The notes: generated by a model from the letters alone, not told the origin. A DNA stretch of 64,000 nucleotides from JBBILU01 sp037444775 (GCA_037444775.1 JBBILU010000005.1:1-64000); one strand, 5' to 3'; numbered from the stretch's first letter, positions 51,354 through 63,784 are shown. Program-made: numbers and translations.

Positions 51354-52412
51354 TTATTTAATTTCTTCTACAGAAATTTTGTATCAAACTAATTCTGAAG
51401 CAAGATTTACATTTAATCAATTTTTTCAAACTGCTTTTGCTCTATCTCATTCTTTTATATAAGCTTTAACTCTATCTTCATTCTCAAAAATTTCAACTTT
51501 AACAACCTCAGCTGGAGTTAAAGATTTTTTGATAACTTCTCTAATATCATCATTATTTGGTATAATATCGATTTTTTCTCATGAAATTTCATCCATAACA
51601 GATTTTACTCTAATTCACTTTTGACCAATCATGGTTCCAACTGGGTCTATTTCAGGAAAAGTTGAAGAAACAAGCATTTTTGTTTTAACTCAAGGATGTC
51701 TTACAATTCTATCTATTTCAACAATTCATTCTTTTATTTCAGGAACATGTTCAGCAAAAATAGCAGAAACTAATTCCTTTCTTTTTCTTGATAAAACAAC
51801 TTTTGGTGAAGAATTTTCTTCATTTGAAACTTCAGCAACATAAAGATAATATCTTTGTCAAGCTACATAATTATCTCTTGAAACTTGTTCTGACTTAGGT
51901 AAAACTACTTGATTTCCATTGTAATCAAAAATTACTTTTCATCATTCAACCAGTTCAATTTTCATATTTACAACCGTTCCTTCTTTTCAAAGAAAAAGTT
52001 CATAAATTCTTTCTTTTTCACTATCTCAAATTTTTTGAATTATAACTTGTCTAGCAGCTTGTGATGCAATTCTTCAAAAAGATTCAGCTCAATTTTTCAT
52101 AACTTCGTCAGTTACATCAATTTCAATAACTTCTCATTCTTCAAACTCTGAAGCATCATCTCATAATTCTTCAAAACTTATTTCAAGTGCTGGATTTGTA
52201 ACTTCAGAAACAAGAGTTTTTTCAAGAGTTATTTCAATTTCTCCACTTTCAAAATTTAATCTAACATTTACTTTATCATCTTTATTTCAATAATCTTTTC
52301 TATAAGCTGTTTTTAAAGCTGATTCAATAATTTCAACAATTTTTTCCTTTTTAATCTTTTTTTCAATAGAAATTAAATTGATTGCTGCTTCTATTTTTTT
52401 CAAATCTAACAT
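51354..52412 (-). CDS. nusA: Transcription termination/antitermination factor NusA
   Basis: The 352-residue protein has the N-terminal domain ('LISIEKKIKKEKIVEIIESALKTAYRKDYG'), S1 domain ('EGTVVNMKIELVEGGKVIFDYNGNQVVLPKSEQ'), and two KH domains with 'VPEIKEGIVEIDRIVRHPGVKTKMLV' and 'MIGQKGIRVKSVMDEISGEKIDII'. NusA slows RNA polymerase and supports termination and rRNA antitermination. It lacks the C-terminal acidic repeats of E. coli, as usual outside proteobacteria. It heads a minus-strand run with rplI, ruvX and the transporter. Confidence 0.94.
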
Positions 52413-52541
52413 ATTTTTTTAAATTAAATTATAATTTTTCCATAATAAAAGAGAATCTGTCAAGCAAACTCTCATTTTTTACTATGAAGTTAAAAGTATT
52501 TTAGTAACTTTTTGAAATATTGCAAAATTTTTTTAAATATT

Positions 52542-52930
52542 TTATTTTGGCATACTAACGACTTTTATATTTGTGAATTCGTGAAATCACCATTTTCAAT
52601 GTTCTCTTCAAATTCAAGAATTTTTGTATCATCAAAAGGGATCTTCTGGAATTCAATAACTTACATTATTCATCTGAACCATTCAACTTTTTATTTTTTT
52701 TGAAATTTGTAAAAAGTTATCTTTACTTTTTGTGAAAACATAAGCTCAAAGTCAATATTCAGTGTCATTCGCTAAATTTATTGCTTCTTCTAAGGTATTA
52801 AATTTTAGAATTGGTAAAATCGGTCAAAAAAACTTCTTCTTTCCAAACTTTCATTTCAAAAGAAATATTTTGACATTCTTTTTAGAATTTTTTAGCTATT
52901 TCTAATTTTTTCAAAATACTCCAAAAAATT
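52542..52930 (-). pseudogene. Aldehyde dehydrogenase C-terminal remnant
   Basis: Joining two frames gives 'PILPILKFNTLEEAINLANDTEYGLGAYVFTKSKDN', 'GMVQMNNVSYGIPEDPFGGYKNSGIGRE' and 'GFHEFTNIKVVSMPK', the closing blocks of an NAD(P)-dependent aldehyde dehydrogenase. At least one frameshift (run of T near 52830) interrupts it and the first 300 residues, including the catalytic Cys/Glu, are gone. It lies behind the ctpA stop on the same strand. Confidence 0.85.
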
Positions 52931-52936
52931 TTTTTG

Positions 52937-54247
52937 CTACTTTTTTAATCTCTCATTTTCTGTTTTAACAGTTTTCTCTAAATCTCAAATTTTTATATAA
53001 TTTTTCAAAACTTTTTTTGCTTCTTCAAGCTGTCTATCATATGGCTTGAAATCTTTTTCTTGTCAAGGTTCTGGAATATAATCTTCTTTTTTAAATTCAA
53101 CTTTTATATCTGGTTCAACTCATTCTTTATCTATATTTCTGTCTTTTGGAGTAAACCATTTTGCTATTGTAAGCTTTAATAAAGCTCAATCTTCCATATC
53201 AAAAGGTTTTTGAACTGATCATTTTCAATAAGTTTTTTCTCAAACTAAAATTGCTTTATCGTAATCTCTCAAAGTTCAAGCTGTTATTTCTGAAGCTGAA
53301 GCTGAATTCCCATTTATTAATATAACTATTTTTTTATCAAAAACTTTTCAAGAATTTATACTTGTATAAACCTCATTAAAAAATTGATTTTTATATTTAA
53401 CTTTTACAAGTATCTCTCATTTTTTTACAAACTCTGATAAAATCTCAACTGCACTAATCAAATATCAACCTCAATTATCTCTCAAATCTATAATTAATCA
53501 TTCTGGATTTTTTTCTTTTAATTTATTTAGTTCAGAAATAAATTCAGCTGAAGTATGTTCTCAAAACATATTTAAAGCAATATATGCAATTTTTGAGTCT
53601 TCAAAAAATTCTCATTCAACAGAAGGAATATTTATTTTTTGTCTAATAACTTCTATATTTAAAAAATCTTTTTCTCAATTTCTAAAAATTTTTAATTTAA
53701 CACTTGTTCAAGCTGGTCATTTGATTTTGTCAACCGCATCATATAAACTAAGAGAATCTAGTTTTATTCAATTTGCTTCTAAAATAATATCTCATTTCAA
53801 AAGTCAATATTGTTTTGCTGGAGAGCCTTTTATAATTCTATCAATTTGAACTCAAGCATCTATTTTGTCAACAACAGCTCAAATTCATTCAAAATCTCAA
53901 GCTAAAGCCTCTTGAAACTTTTTATTTTCATCACGAGTCATAAATTCAGAATGTTTGTCTCAAATTGATTCAACAAGTCATTTTATAGCTCAATCTGTTA
54001 ATTTATGTTTTTCTATTCAATCTGAATCGTAATAATCTTGTTTTATTTTTGAATAAACATTCCAAAACGAATTTAGATCTAAATCTTTTGAATTAAATAA
54101 ATTATTTTCATAATTATTGGTAATATTGGTGGTTTTTAAAACATTTTTAACATAAACTTCCTTTATATAATCAGAATAGAATACTCCAAGTGAAAAAAAT
54201 GTTAAAATAATGATAAAAAAAGTAAATATTCTAAAAATTTTATTCAT
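52937..54247 (-). CDS. ctpA: C-terminal processing peptidase (S41, CtpA type)
   Basis: The 436-residue protein has an N-terminal anchor (MNKIFRIFTFFIIILTFFSLG), a PDZ domain ('DFEGIGAVVDKIDAGVQIDRIIKGSPAKQYGLLKGDIILEANG', about 120-200), and an S41 domain with the catalytic Ser in 'VILINGNSASASEITAGTLRDYDKAILVGEKTYGKGSVQ' plus its Lys downstream. It degrades or processes envelope proteins. Start at 54247 excludes a less likely upstream ATG that would add 27 residues. It is oriented opposite to the large membrane-protein gene. Confidence 0.93.
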
Positions 54248-54691
54248 TTTAAAAAATACAAGTAAAAAAGTAAAATAATATTTTTGCACAATTTGAATTA
54301 TATGATTTATATGAAAAAGGCAAGTCAATAAAAAATATTTTTTAATGAAAACTTTTCGTTAAAAAATATTTTTTTCAAAACTATAAATAAAAAATACTGA
54401 CTTTTTAACATTACATTTTTTTGATTTTTATTCGATTTTATGATATTATAATTTGGATAGTGTTATGAAATAGTATTTTACTTCTAGTTTTATAAGTTAA
54501 TTAAACAAAATTATAAATTATTTAAATAGAACTAATTTATTTTTAACAATTTAACAATTTTTATTATTACTAATAATATATATTATAATAATAAAAAAGA
54601 AAACAATATAATATAAAAAAGTTAATTAAAATATTATAAAAGAGTAAGATTTTATTAACTTTTACATTTTGCATATTAATATAAACAAAAA
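54248..54691. promoter_or_regulatory. Long AT-rich divergent intergenic region
   Basis: The 444 bases between ctpA and the plus-strand gene at 54692 are almost pure A/T, with runs of TTATTATTACTAATAATATATAT and no open frame above 60 codons that shows TGA-glycine usage. Several -10-like TATAAT or TATTAT sequences occur on both strands; none can be chosen. Divergent promoters are likely. No hairpin or RNA gene was seen. Confidence 0.4.
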
Positions 54692-56095
54692 ATGCCAAAA
54701 TACAAAGTTTCTGTCTCAAAATGACAAAAAAAATATTCCATAGTTCTAAATGCAATTTCAGATTTAGAAGCAAAAGAAAAAGTTCACAAGGAATGATACT
54801 CTGTTTTGGCAGTTGAATTATATAAAGAAGATAATATAACTTGAAATAAATTTTTCTTTGAAGCAGAAAAAAATGGTCAAGTAAAAACATGACAAGTTAT
54901 AGCTTCAGATTCTTTTAAAGTGTATCTTAAATTGAAAGATTGACTTTGATATAATGTCAAACTTTTATATCATGAAAATGATGTAAATAAATCAGAATGA
55001 GAAAAAAAAGATTTAGTAAGAGATTTAGAAGAACAATATACTCTATATTTAGAAGATTTATCAAAATCACAAAAAGAAGATAAAGAAGATGAAAACAATC
55101 TTTGAAATAATAGAGTTTTGGATAAAAATAAAAATCCAGAAAATTTTTTCTTAAAAAAAGAATTAGAGGAAACTTATAGAATGATAGATTTTGTTTTATT
55201 AAAAATAAAAAATATTCTTGATAATTCAAGTGATGAAGAAGTTGATGCTGAAAAAAAGCTAAAATTAAAAGAAGTTTATAACAATATTACAAAATTAAAA
55301 AAATCAACAAACTTATCAAAACTAAAAGAAGTAGCAGAAGCTGCTCTTGTAAAAGTATGAAGTATTGAGTTAGAAGCTCTAGAAAAGCATAAAGATAATA
55401 ATTCAAGAAAACTTTTAAAAGAAACAAACAAACTTTTAAAACAAGTTTGATCAAAAGAACAATTTATAGAAAAAGATAGAGATTTTAATTTTATAATTTC
55501 TAGTTTTATTTCCAAAGTAAAAAACTTTTTTGATGGAATAAAAGCAAAAAAAGATTTAATGATAAAATGAGATGAAATAGATAAAGAAAGTTATAATTAC
55601 CTAAAAACAGAACTTTTAATAAAAAAGTATAACGAGAAATTAAAAGAAAATACTTTTTTTATTTTAAAAAATTTTTACAAATTTTTGCTTCCTTTTTGAA
55701 AAAACTGAGAAGAAAAAGATTTAATTTTATTAAAAAGAAAAGTAATTTTACAAAATATTTTGCTTTTAAAAGCTAAAAAAAGCTGAAAGTTAAAGTCTTA
55801 TACAAAGTTAGTAAAATGATATAATATAGCAGTTTCATATGCTTTAGAATTTTTAGTATCACTAAATAATTACACATTTAGAGCTATTTTTTCTTTTTGT
55901 ATATTATTTTTACTTTATTTATTTTTATATAAAAACTGAATTTTAAATTTTAACTTAAATTACGATTGAATATTTTTCTTAATATTTTTCATAATAGCAT
56001 TTGTTCTTGTTAATTTGAGTAAATGACTTTTTTCTCTTATATTTTCTATTGTATTTTTATTATTTATCTTTATATTTTGGATAATTAATTTCTAA
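54692..56095 (+). CDS. Large protein of unknown function with C-terminal membrane helices
   Basis: The 467-residue protein starts MPKYKVSVSKGQKKYSIVLNAISDLEAKEKVHKEGYSVL, which resembles the mixed alpha/beta start of GspF/PilC-type proteins in pattern only. Residues about 110-330 are lysine- and glutamate-rich coiled coil ('EEVDAEKKLKLKEVYNN'). The last 90 residues hold three or four hydrophobic helices. No catalytic motif was recognised. The following membrane protein gene starts 10 bases after its stop, so the two form an operon. It is well expressed-looking, with regular codon use and many TGA codons. Confidence 0.6.
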
Positions 56096-56105
56096 ATACA
56101 AATTT

Positions 56106-57368
56106 ATGAAATTTGTTTTATTTTTCATATCACTAATTTTTTCTTTTATATTTTTTATTTTTTATAGGCTAACAAAATGAGATTTAGTTTTTTTTGATTA
56201 TGTAAAAATTACGAGAAATTTAGATTCTATAAGTTGAAATTTAATATTTGAGACAATATTTTTTTTGTTTTTGGGAATATTTTTATTTGTTTATTTTTCA
56301 AATACTAAACCAAAAATAATATCAAATATATCAGAAAATCCTAAATTAAAAGTAAAACTTTCCTTACTGGATTTTTCAGTATTTTTAAAAAAATATTTTT
56401 ATTATGTATGATTTCTATTTTTTTATATATCAGTTTTTCTGATTATAAAGTCTCTTAATATAGGGAACTTTGAATATTTTATATTATTTTGAAATATTAT
56501 TATTTTGGGGTTATTTTTTCTAACTCACAAATTTTTTATATTAAGAGATTTTATAAAAATAAACACAATAATTTTTTCAATATATTATACTTATATTTAT
56601 TTAAGCTATTTTATTTCTGGAGGAGATTTAAGTATTATAAATAACATAAATTGATTTTTTGTATTACTTTTATTTTTAGTAAATTTTTGAAAAAACAAAT
56701 TACATAAAAGTGATGCAGATAATTCTTTACTTGTTTACTTTTTTGTTTATAGCTTTGTATTAATTTCCTTTTATTTAAAAATTATTTTTACAGAAATGTT
56801 TTTTAATTTTTTTATAGTTTCATTTTTTTTAAATATTATTTCCTATTTTTATCTCCAAAAAGTACAAATATTTTATAATTCAAAATATACTCTAAGATGA
56901 ATTTCAGTGATTTTTTCCTATATTTCTATAATTTTTTGAATTATTAATTTATTAACTGATTCATATTTATTAATAGTTTACTTTATTTTATCATATTTGA
57001 TAGTTTTTAATTATAAAATTCACTATAATTTTCAAAATTATATTTCATTATCTTTTTTTAGTTTAACTTCTCTGATTTTGTTTTATTATTCTATTTTTTC
57101 TTATTTAGAAGCTAATATTATTTTCCTTATCTTGTCTTTTTTACTGAGTTTTTCTATAATAATTTCAAGTTATTTAATTAAATATAAATATATTTTTGAT
57201 AATTATTTTTTTCATATAATTTCTTATTCGCTTACTTTTTTTTCCAGTTTTTATTACTTTTTTTTTATAAATAGGAATTTTTCTTTTTTGCTTTTGTGAA
57301 TTGTTTTGTTTATGATTTCTATTTTGATTTTTATTAGCTTTATAAGGTTGAAAAAAATATCTAAATAA
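56106..57368 (+). CDS. Polytopic membrane protein of unknown function
   Basis: The 420-residue protein is about 70 percent hydrophobic and phenylalanine-rich, with about 12 transmembrane segments from the first residue (MKFVLFFISLIFSFIFFIF). No conserved polar motif such as a transporter signature is apparent. The layout of many short helices with few charges recalls O-antigen or lipid-linked flippase families, but this is only shape. It directly follows the 467-residue gene. It ends 127 bases before comF. Confidence 0.5.
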
Positions 57369-57495
57369 TTATTTTTTTTATAAAAGCTTCTTTTGCTGTC
57401 CAAAGTAAATAAAAGTTATTGAAATTTTTTCATCAAATTTGTCTATATTTTATTAATATATATTATTTTTCAAGATTTAATTTAATATTATTTAT

Positions 57496-58188
57496 ATGAA
57501 CTTTTTAAAATTTATAAAAGATACACTTTTTCCAAAAAAATGTTATTCTTGTAAAAAAGAATGAAGTTTTTTGTGTGAAGAATGTTTTTTGAGTATGCAA
57601 AAGTATACATCTTGCTGTTATTTCTGTAAAAACTATTCAGATAATTTTTCTACTCACCATGAATGTTCTAAAGAATTTTTTCTTGACTCTATATTTGTTC
57701 TAACTCATTATAATAATAAAGTAATAAAAAAGCTTATAAAAGATTCTAAATTCTTTTGAAGAAAAGATATTTTAGAAGATTTTGCTTTTTATATAACAAA
57801 ATCAGAAGAGTTTAAAAATATATATGTAGAAGATTCAATTATTATACCAGTCCCAATGTATTTTTTTAGAAAGTTAAAAAGATGATATAATCAAAGTTAT
57901 ATTTTGGCAAAGTTTATATCAAATTTTATGTGAAGAAAATGTGAAGATAATATAATAAAAAGAATAAAAAACACTAGACAACAAAGTCATTTGTCTAGAC
58001 AAGATAGATTACATAATTTAGATAATTCCTTTAGAATAAATAAAAACTATATAGACAATATTATTTGAAAAACTGTCTATATAGTTGATGATGTAGTTTC
58101 TACTTGAACTACACTTAATGAAATAGCAAAATTATTAAAATACAATTGAGCTTTAAAAGTTATTTGAATTTGTATTGCTTCAGATTAG
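57496..58188 (+). CDS. comF: ComF-family phosphoribosyltransferase-like protein
   Basis: The 230-residue protein starts with a zinc-finger-like CYSCKKEGSFLCEEC and CCYFCKN, then an amphipathic middle, and ends with the type-I PRTase core 'TRQQSHLSRQDRLHNLDNSF' and 'KTVYIVDDVVSTGTTLNEIA' (PRPP loop). ComF is needed for DNA uptake in competent bacteria, where it acts on the cytoplasmic side of ComEC-type machines. That fits the surface apparatus inferred at 30-33 kb, although no comEA or comEC is in the window. The stop overlaps the next gene by four bases. Confidence 0.9.
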
Positions 58189-58859
58189 AGTTTTTTTGAT
58201 AAAGAAATTATTTCTTTCACTAAATATCTAATATTTTTTACTATTTCTATAAGTTTTAACCTTAATTCCTCTTTGTTATTAAAATTTTGTTTTTTGAATT
58301 CTCATAATTTGTCTTTTTGTTTTTTTAATTTATATGCCAAAGAAATCATTTTTTCTTCTTTTTCTCTAAGGTTATTTTTATTTCAATATTTTTTATAAAT
58401 TCAGTCAATTATTTTATCTAGACTATTCTCTAGTTTTGATGCTATCCCAAAATATTGCAACTTTTTATTTTCAAAATCAATTTTTATTTTTCTCAAATAC
58501 GGTTTTAGATTTGAGTTTATTTCTTTTAATTTATCTATATTTTCTCTTATTACAGTGTCTGCTATACTTTTTTCAACTTTTGTTGTTTGTACTTTTCTTA
58601 AAGTGTAGATTATTTCTTGAATTTCACCGATAGTTTTTTTTATGGTCTTGTCTTCCTTTAAAAAATATTTATCTCTTATTATTTCAAGTTTTCTTTTGAA
58701 TTCTGAAGTATCTTTTTCAATTAATTTCGCATTATCAATATTTTCTTCAGTGTTTGATATTGTTATATTTCATCATAAAATAATATCATCTCTATGAATT
58801 GCATAAATATGATTTATAGCTAATAATCAAGCTATTATAACAAATATAACCTTTTTCAT
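58185..58859 (-). CDS. Exported coiled-coil protein of unknown function
   Basis: The 224-residue protein has a signal peptide (MKKVIFVIIAGLLAINHIYAI) followed by a nearly continuous coiled coil, rich in K, E, I and L ('IGEIQEIIYTLRKVQTTKVEKS', 'EEKMISLAYKLKKQKDKL'). There is no other motif. It is probably periplasmic or surface-exposed. Its 3' end overlaps the comF stop on the opposite strand by 4 bases, so it is convergent. Function unknown. Confidence 0.6.
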
Positions 58860-59049
58860 TTTTTTATTATAAACGATAATATTTATAAATTACATTCTTA
58901 ATTTAAGAACAATTTAAGAATTATAATTTTTTATAGATTATTGAATTAAATGATTTTATCAAGTAAAATATAAAAAAATAAAAAACTTTTAGTAGTTTAT
59001 TTTTTTTGCATATAATTATTTTATTATTTTTTTATAAAACTTTTTCAAA

Positions 59050-61692
59050 ATGATAGTAGCACTAGATTTAGAAACAACATGACTTGATAAAGATAATGAC
59101 CAAATTATTGAAATTGCTCTTGTAAAATTTGATCCAAAAACTTTTGAAATAAAAGAAGAATATTCTACTTTTGTAAAACCAACTATACAGATTCCTAATA
59201 TAGTTTCCACAATTACAAATATTAAAGATGAAGATTTAATAAATTCTCCTTCTTGGTCCGAAATTAGTAAAACTGTTTTAGATTTTATTTGAGATTTTCC
59301 TATTTTATGACATAATATAGGTTTTGATATTTCTTTTCTTCAGAAATGGTGAATTTCTTTAAAAAACAATATTTGTATAGATACTTTTTATTTATCAAAT
59401 TTTTTGATGCTTTGAGAAATTTCTCTAAGTTTGAGTTCCTTGTCAAAGTCTTTAGGTTTTTCTTTAGAAAATGCTCATAGAGCTTTAGATGATACAAAAT
59501 GAGCAATTTATCTTTTTGAGCATCTTATTTCTAAAATGAGATCATTTTCAGAAGTAGACAAAAAAATATTTTCATTTGTTTTGTCTAAAAGTAATAATTG
59601 AGGATTAGAGTACATTTATGAAAAAATACTTTCCTATGAAATATCAAAAAAATTAAATGAGCGAGAATTAGAAGTTTTTATTGTAGACATAATATCTGTC
59701 TACAGTAGACAAACTAAAAAGTTTTTTGATGACAAATTAGAAATTAAAAAATTAGAAGAATTAGTTTTAGAAAATAATTTTATGGAACTAAGACAAAATC
59801 AATCAAAGATGTTTGATATAGTTTCAGAGGCTTTAAATAAACAAAAAAAATCTGTAATAGAAGCACCAACATGAGTTTGAAAAACACTAGCTTATTTAAT
59901 TCCATCAATATTTAAATCCGTAAAAACTGGAAGTCAAGTTTATATTTCTACATCAACAAAAGCTCTCCAAGATCAAATTTATTATAAAGATTTAGCTTTT
60001 TTGAGCAAAAGCTTGTGATTTGATTTTTCTTTTTCTAAATTAAAATGAAGAAGAAATTATCTGTCTTTAAATGCTTTTTATAACTTTTTGCTTTATGAAA
60101 CAGATTTTTCTGACATAAAATCTAGTTTTGTCTTAAAAATATTATTTTGGCTTAAAAAAACGGAATTGTGAGAACTAGATGAACTTGATTATTATGGAGA
60201 AGAATTTAGTTTTATTAGAGAAATAAATTCAGATGATAATTTTGTATTCTCTTCTGAAAATCCTTTTGAAAAATATGAGTTTATTTTAAAAGCTAGAAAA
60301 GCAGCAAAAACTTCAAATATAGTAATAATAAATAATAATATTTTATTTCAAGATATTAGTTCTGATAACTCTATTCTTTGAAGTATTGAAAATTTGATAA
60401 TTGACGAAGCACATTCTTTGGAGGACACAATAACAAATTCTTTGAAAAAATCTTTTTCTTTACAAGATTATTCTAGAACAGTTTTGAATATTACAAGAAT
60501 TTTAAAAAAACATAATATAGTTTTATCATCTATTTTTACTTCATTAGATAAATTACTTTTTGATTTGGAAGCACTTTTTGAAGTAATGGAGAATTATTTA
60601 AAACAAAATACTCTAAATAGTTCATATAAAACTATTTTAATTACAGACAAATTTTATTCTCATATAGACAATTGAATAGACAATCTGGAATTTTATAAAA
60701 ATATTGAATTTTTAATAATTGATTTTATTGATTCTTTGTCTACACTCCAAGATGATGTTTATAAATCAATTTCTAAAGAAATTTTTAATTTGGAATATTA
60801 TCTGGATATTTTGAAAATTACACTAGACAGAGTAGACAAGACAAAATATATAAAAATATTGAATTTTAATACTTATTGAGGTCTTTCTGTTGAATATACA
60901 TTACTAAATATCGGTAATTATTTAAATGAAAAACTATGGACAAATTTGTCTACTTGTCTACTTACAAGTGCAACATTGCAGATTTGAAATTCTTTTGATT
61001 ATATGGAATCTATTTTGAAATTAGATAATTTTGATTTCCATTCTCTTGAGAGTGATTTTGATTATGCTAAACAATCATTACTTTTTATTCCGAATAACCT
61101 TTGAAATGTAAAAAATAATATGGTTCAAATTATAGATTTTTTACTACAATTATTTTTGCTTACATGATGAAAAACTCTAGTTTTATTTACATCATTTTTC
61201 TCAATAAAAGAAACTTATTCAAAAGTTTTTTATGATTTAAAAAATAAAAATATAAACTTGTATGCACAATCTATTTGATGATGAAAACATAAAATAATAA
61301 ATTTATATAAAGAAAATGCATCAAACTCTATTTTACTTTGAACTGATACTTTCTGGGAATGAATAGATATTCCTTGAGAAGATTTGAAATATTTAGTTAT
61401 CCATAAAACTCCTTTTATGGTTCCATCTGATCCTATTTTTCAAGCTAGATCTGCATTATTTCGTGATTCTTTTGGTGAATACTCCCTTCCGAAAGCTATT
61501 TTGAAATTAAAACAATGATTTTGAAGGCTTGTTAGAACAAAAACAGATAATTGAATTGTTATTTTTTTGGATGATAGAATTTATTCAACATCTTGGGGAG
61601 AACAGCTTTACAAAGCTTTTCCTAAAGAAATAAAAATTAGAATCTGAAAAACAGAAGATTTTATATCAATTCTTTCTTCAAAAAATTCGTAA
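59050..61692 (+). CDS. dinG: Exonuclease-DinG fusion helicase
   Basis: The 880-residue protein has an N-terminal DEDDh exonuclease ('IVALDLETTGLD', 'ILGHNIGFDISFL', 'NAHRALDDTKGA'), then a DinG/XPD-like helicase from about residue 240: Walker A 'EAPTGVGKTLAY' (TGA Gly), 'IIDEAHSLED', 'LLTSATLQ', 'GTDTFWEGIDI', and 'KQGFGRLVRTKTDNG'. The Fe-S cysteines of XPD/DinG are absent: the usual R-x-N-Y-L-C site reads GRRNYLSL. This layout is the exonuclease-helicase DinG of Firmicutes. It probably processes DNA with 3' ends during repair. Confidence 0.93.
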
Positions 61693-61722
61693 AAATAATA
61701 ATTTTACTATCAATATATTATC

Positions 61723-61757
61723 AAAAAAAGGAAATTTAAAATAAATTTCCTTTTTTT
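61723..61757 (+). terminator. Terminator after the exonuclease-helicase gene
   Basis: A 16-bp stem (AAAAAAAGGAAATTTA at 61723-61738 and complement at 61742-61757) with a 3-base loop is followed by a T-run. Confidence 0.78.
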
Positions 61758-61951
61758 TTAGAAATATATATAATCCGGCAGAAATTTAACATTTAGACAG
61801 ATTTATCAATTTTAATATAATTCTCATTGCCAGTGTTTTACTTTTAGAATAAGGAAAAAATAAAAAGCTGACACTTCTTGAGGAAAAGTTTTTTTTGCGA
61901 AGCTAAATTGCTAAATGCAAGATTTCGTTTTTATTTTTAACCATTTTTATA
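61758..61951 (+). other. Leader region of the DEAD-box helicase gene
   Basis: The 194 bases between the terminator and the ATG are less AT-rich than most gaps here and contain short complementary pieces (for example AGCTGACACTTC and GCGAAGCTAAATTGC). No family was recognised; it may be an untranslated leader, as seen for cold-shock DEAD-box helicases in other bacteria. This is inference only. Confidence 0.3.
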
Positions 61952-63784
61952 ATGACAGAACTTAGTTTTGCCGATTTGTGACTTAGTAAAGAATTACTTG
62001 ATGCAATTGAAAAAAAAGGATATAAAACTCCTTCTCCAATTCAAGCTTGAGTTATTCCATTACTTTTGAATTGAAATAAAGATATTATTTGACAAGCTCA
62101 AACCTGAACTTGAAAAACAGCATCTTTTTGACTCCCTATTCTTGATAGGATAGATGAAAATTTGCATTATACTCAAGCAATTATAATGACTCCCACAAGA
62201 GAACTTGCTATTCAAGTTGCTGAAGAATTAAAATCTTTTGCTGTAAGAAAAAGATTTGATATAGCACTACTTTATTGAGGACAATCTTTTAATACTGAAA
62301 TTGCTAATTTAAGAAAAAAACCTCAAATTGTTATTTGAACTCCTTGAAGAATCAAAGATCATTTATCTAAATGAAGACTTGATTTATCACAAATTGAGTA
62401 TTTCGTTTTGGATGAGGCTGATGAAATGTTAAATGTTTGATTTAGAGAAGAAATTGAAGAAATTTTAGAATCAACAAGAAAAGAAAAAAAGGTTTTACTT
62501 TTTTCTGCAACTATGCCAAAATCTATTCTAGACATAGTAAAAAAATATATGTGAGAATATGATTTAGTTTCTGTAAAATCTAATAATATAACAAATTCTT
62601 GTATAACTCAAAAATATTATTTTGTAGATGAAAGAGATAAATTTGAAGCTCTTTGTAGAGTTATTGAAACTGAAAATGAATTTTATTGAATTTTGTTTTG
62701 TCAAAGAAAACTTGATGTAGATGAGGTTGCTAGTAGTTTACTTGCTAAATGATATAAAGCTGAATGAATTCACGGTGATGTTGATCAAAAACAAAGAGAA
62801 AGAGTTTTACAAAGATTTAAAGACAAAAAAGTAACTATTTTGGTTGCTACTGATGTTGCTGCAAGATGAATTGATGTAAATGATTTAACTCATGTTATTA
62901 ACTATTCTTTACCAGATAATCCAGAAACTTATACTCATAGAATTGGTAGAACTGGTAGAGCTTGAAAAAATTGAATTGCAATTTCTTTTGTTTCAAGAAA
63001 TGATAAAAGAAAATTATTTTTTATAGAAAATATAATTAAACAAAGAATTGATAAACACGATTTACCAAAAGTAGAAGAATTAATTGAAATTAAAAAGAAA
63101 AAAGCTTTAGAAAAAGCAAAAGCAAATATTGATGCAGGAGATTTAGAAGATTATCATGATTTAGCTAAAGAATTATTAACTTATTGAACTGCCGAAGATG
63201 TAGTTGCAGCAGTTTTAAAAAAGCTTTATAAAAACGAATTTAGTAAAGATAATTATAAAGAAATTTTTTCTGGGGCTTCTTTTAATGATAGAAATCTTAG
63301 AGTTTCAAATTCAAGATGAAATTCTTGAGAAGTTAGATTATTTATTGCAAGAGGAAGATTTGATTCTTTTAGAACTGTTCCTGATGTTATAAACTTTATT
63401 CAAAAAGAAACTTGAATGTCTCTTTGAGATGTTTGAAAAGTAGACATTTTAGATAAATTTTCTTATATGAATGTTGCCGAAGATAAAGCAGAAGCTATAT
63501 TAAGATTTTTCAAAGATCAAGACTCAATTAAGCCAGTTGTTGTTAGAGCTAAAGAAGAATGATCTTTTTCTACTAGATGAAGTTTCGGATGAGGAGAAAG
63601 AAGATGATGATGAGATAGGGGGTCTAGAGGAGGTTTTTCAGGAAAAAGAAGTGATTATAGAAGTTCATTTAGATCTTCAGATAGATGAGAAAGATGAGGT
63701 TTTAGAAGAAATTCAGAAAATAGATGAGGAGATAGAGGATGATATAGAGGAAGAGAAAGTAAAGCTAGAAGTTTTTCTAGATAA
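61952..63784 (+). CDS. DEAD-box RNA helicase with RGG-rich tail
   Basis: The 610-residue protein has all motifs: Q (GYKTPSPIQ), I (AQTGTGKTA), Ia (PTREL), Ib (TPGR), II (VLDEADEM), III (SATMP), V (ATDVAARGID), VI (HRIGRTGRAG). After about residue 440 a DbpA/CsdA-like RNA-binding domain ('VRLFIARGRFDSFRTVPDVINFI') leads to a tail rich in R, G, S and F ('RRGGG', 'RGERGGFRR', 'GGDRGGY'). In the tail three TGA codons follow each other at 63605-63613, all read as glycine. It probably unwinds rRNA or structured mRNA in the cold. Confidence 0.95.
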
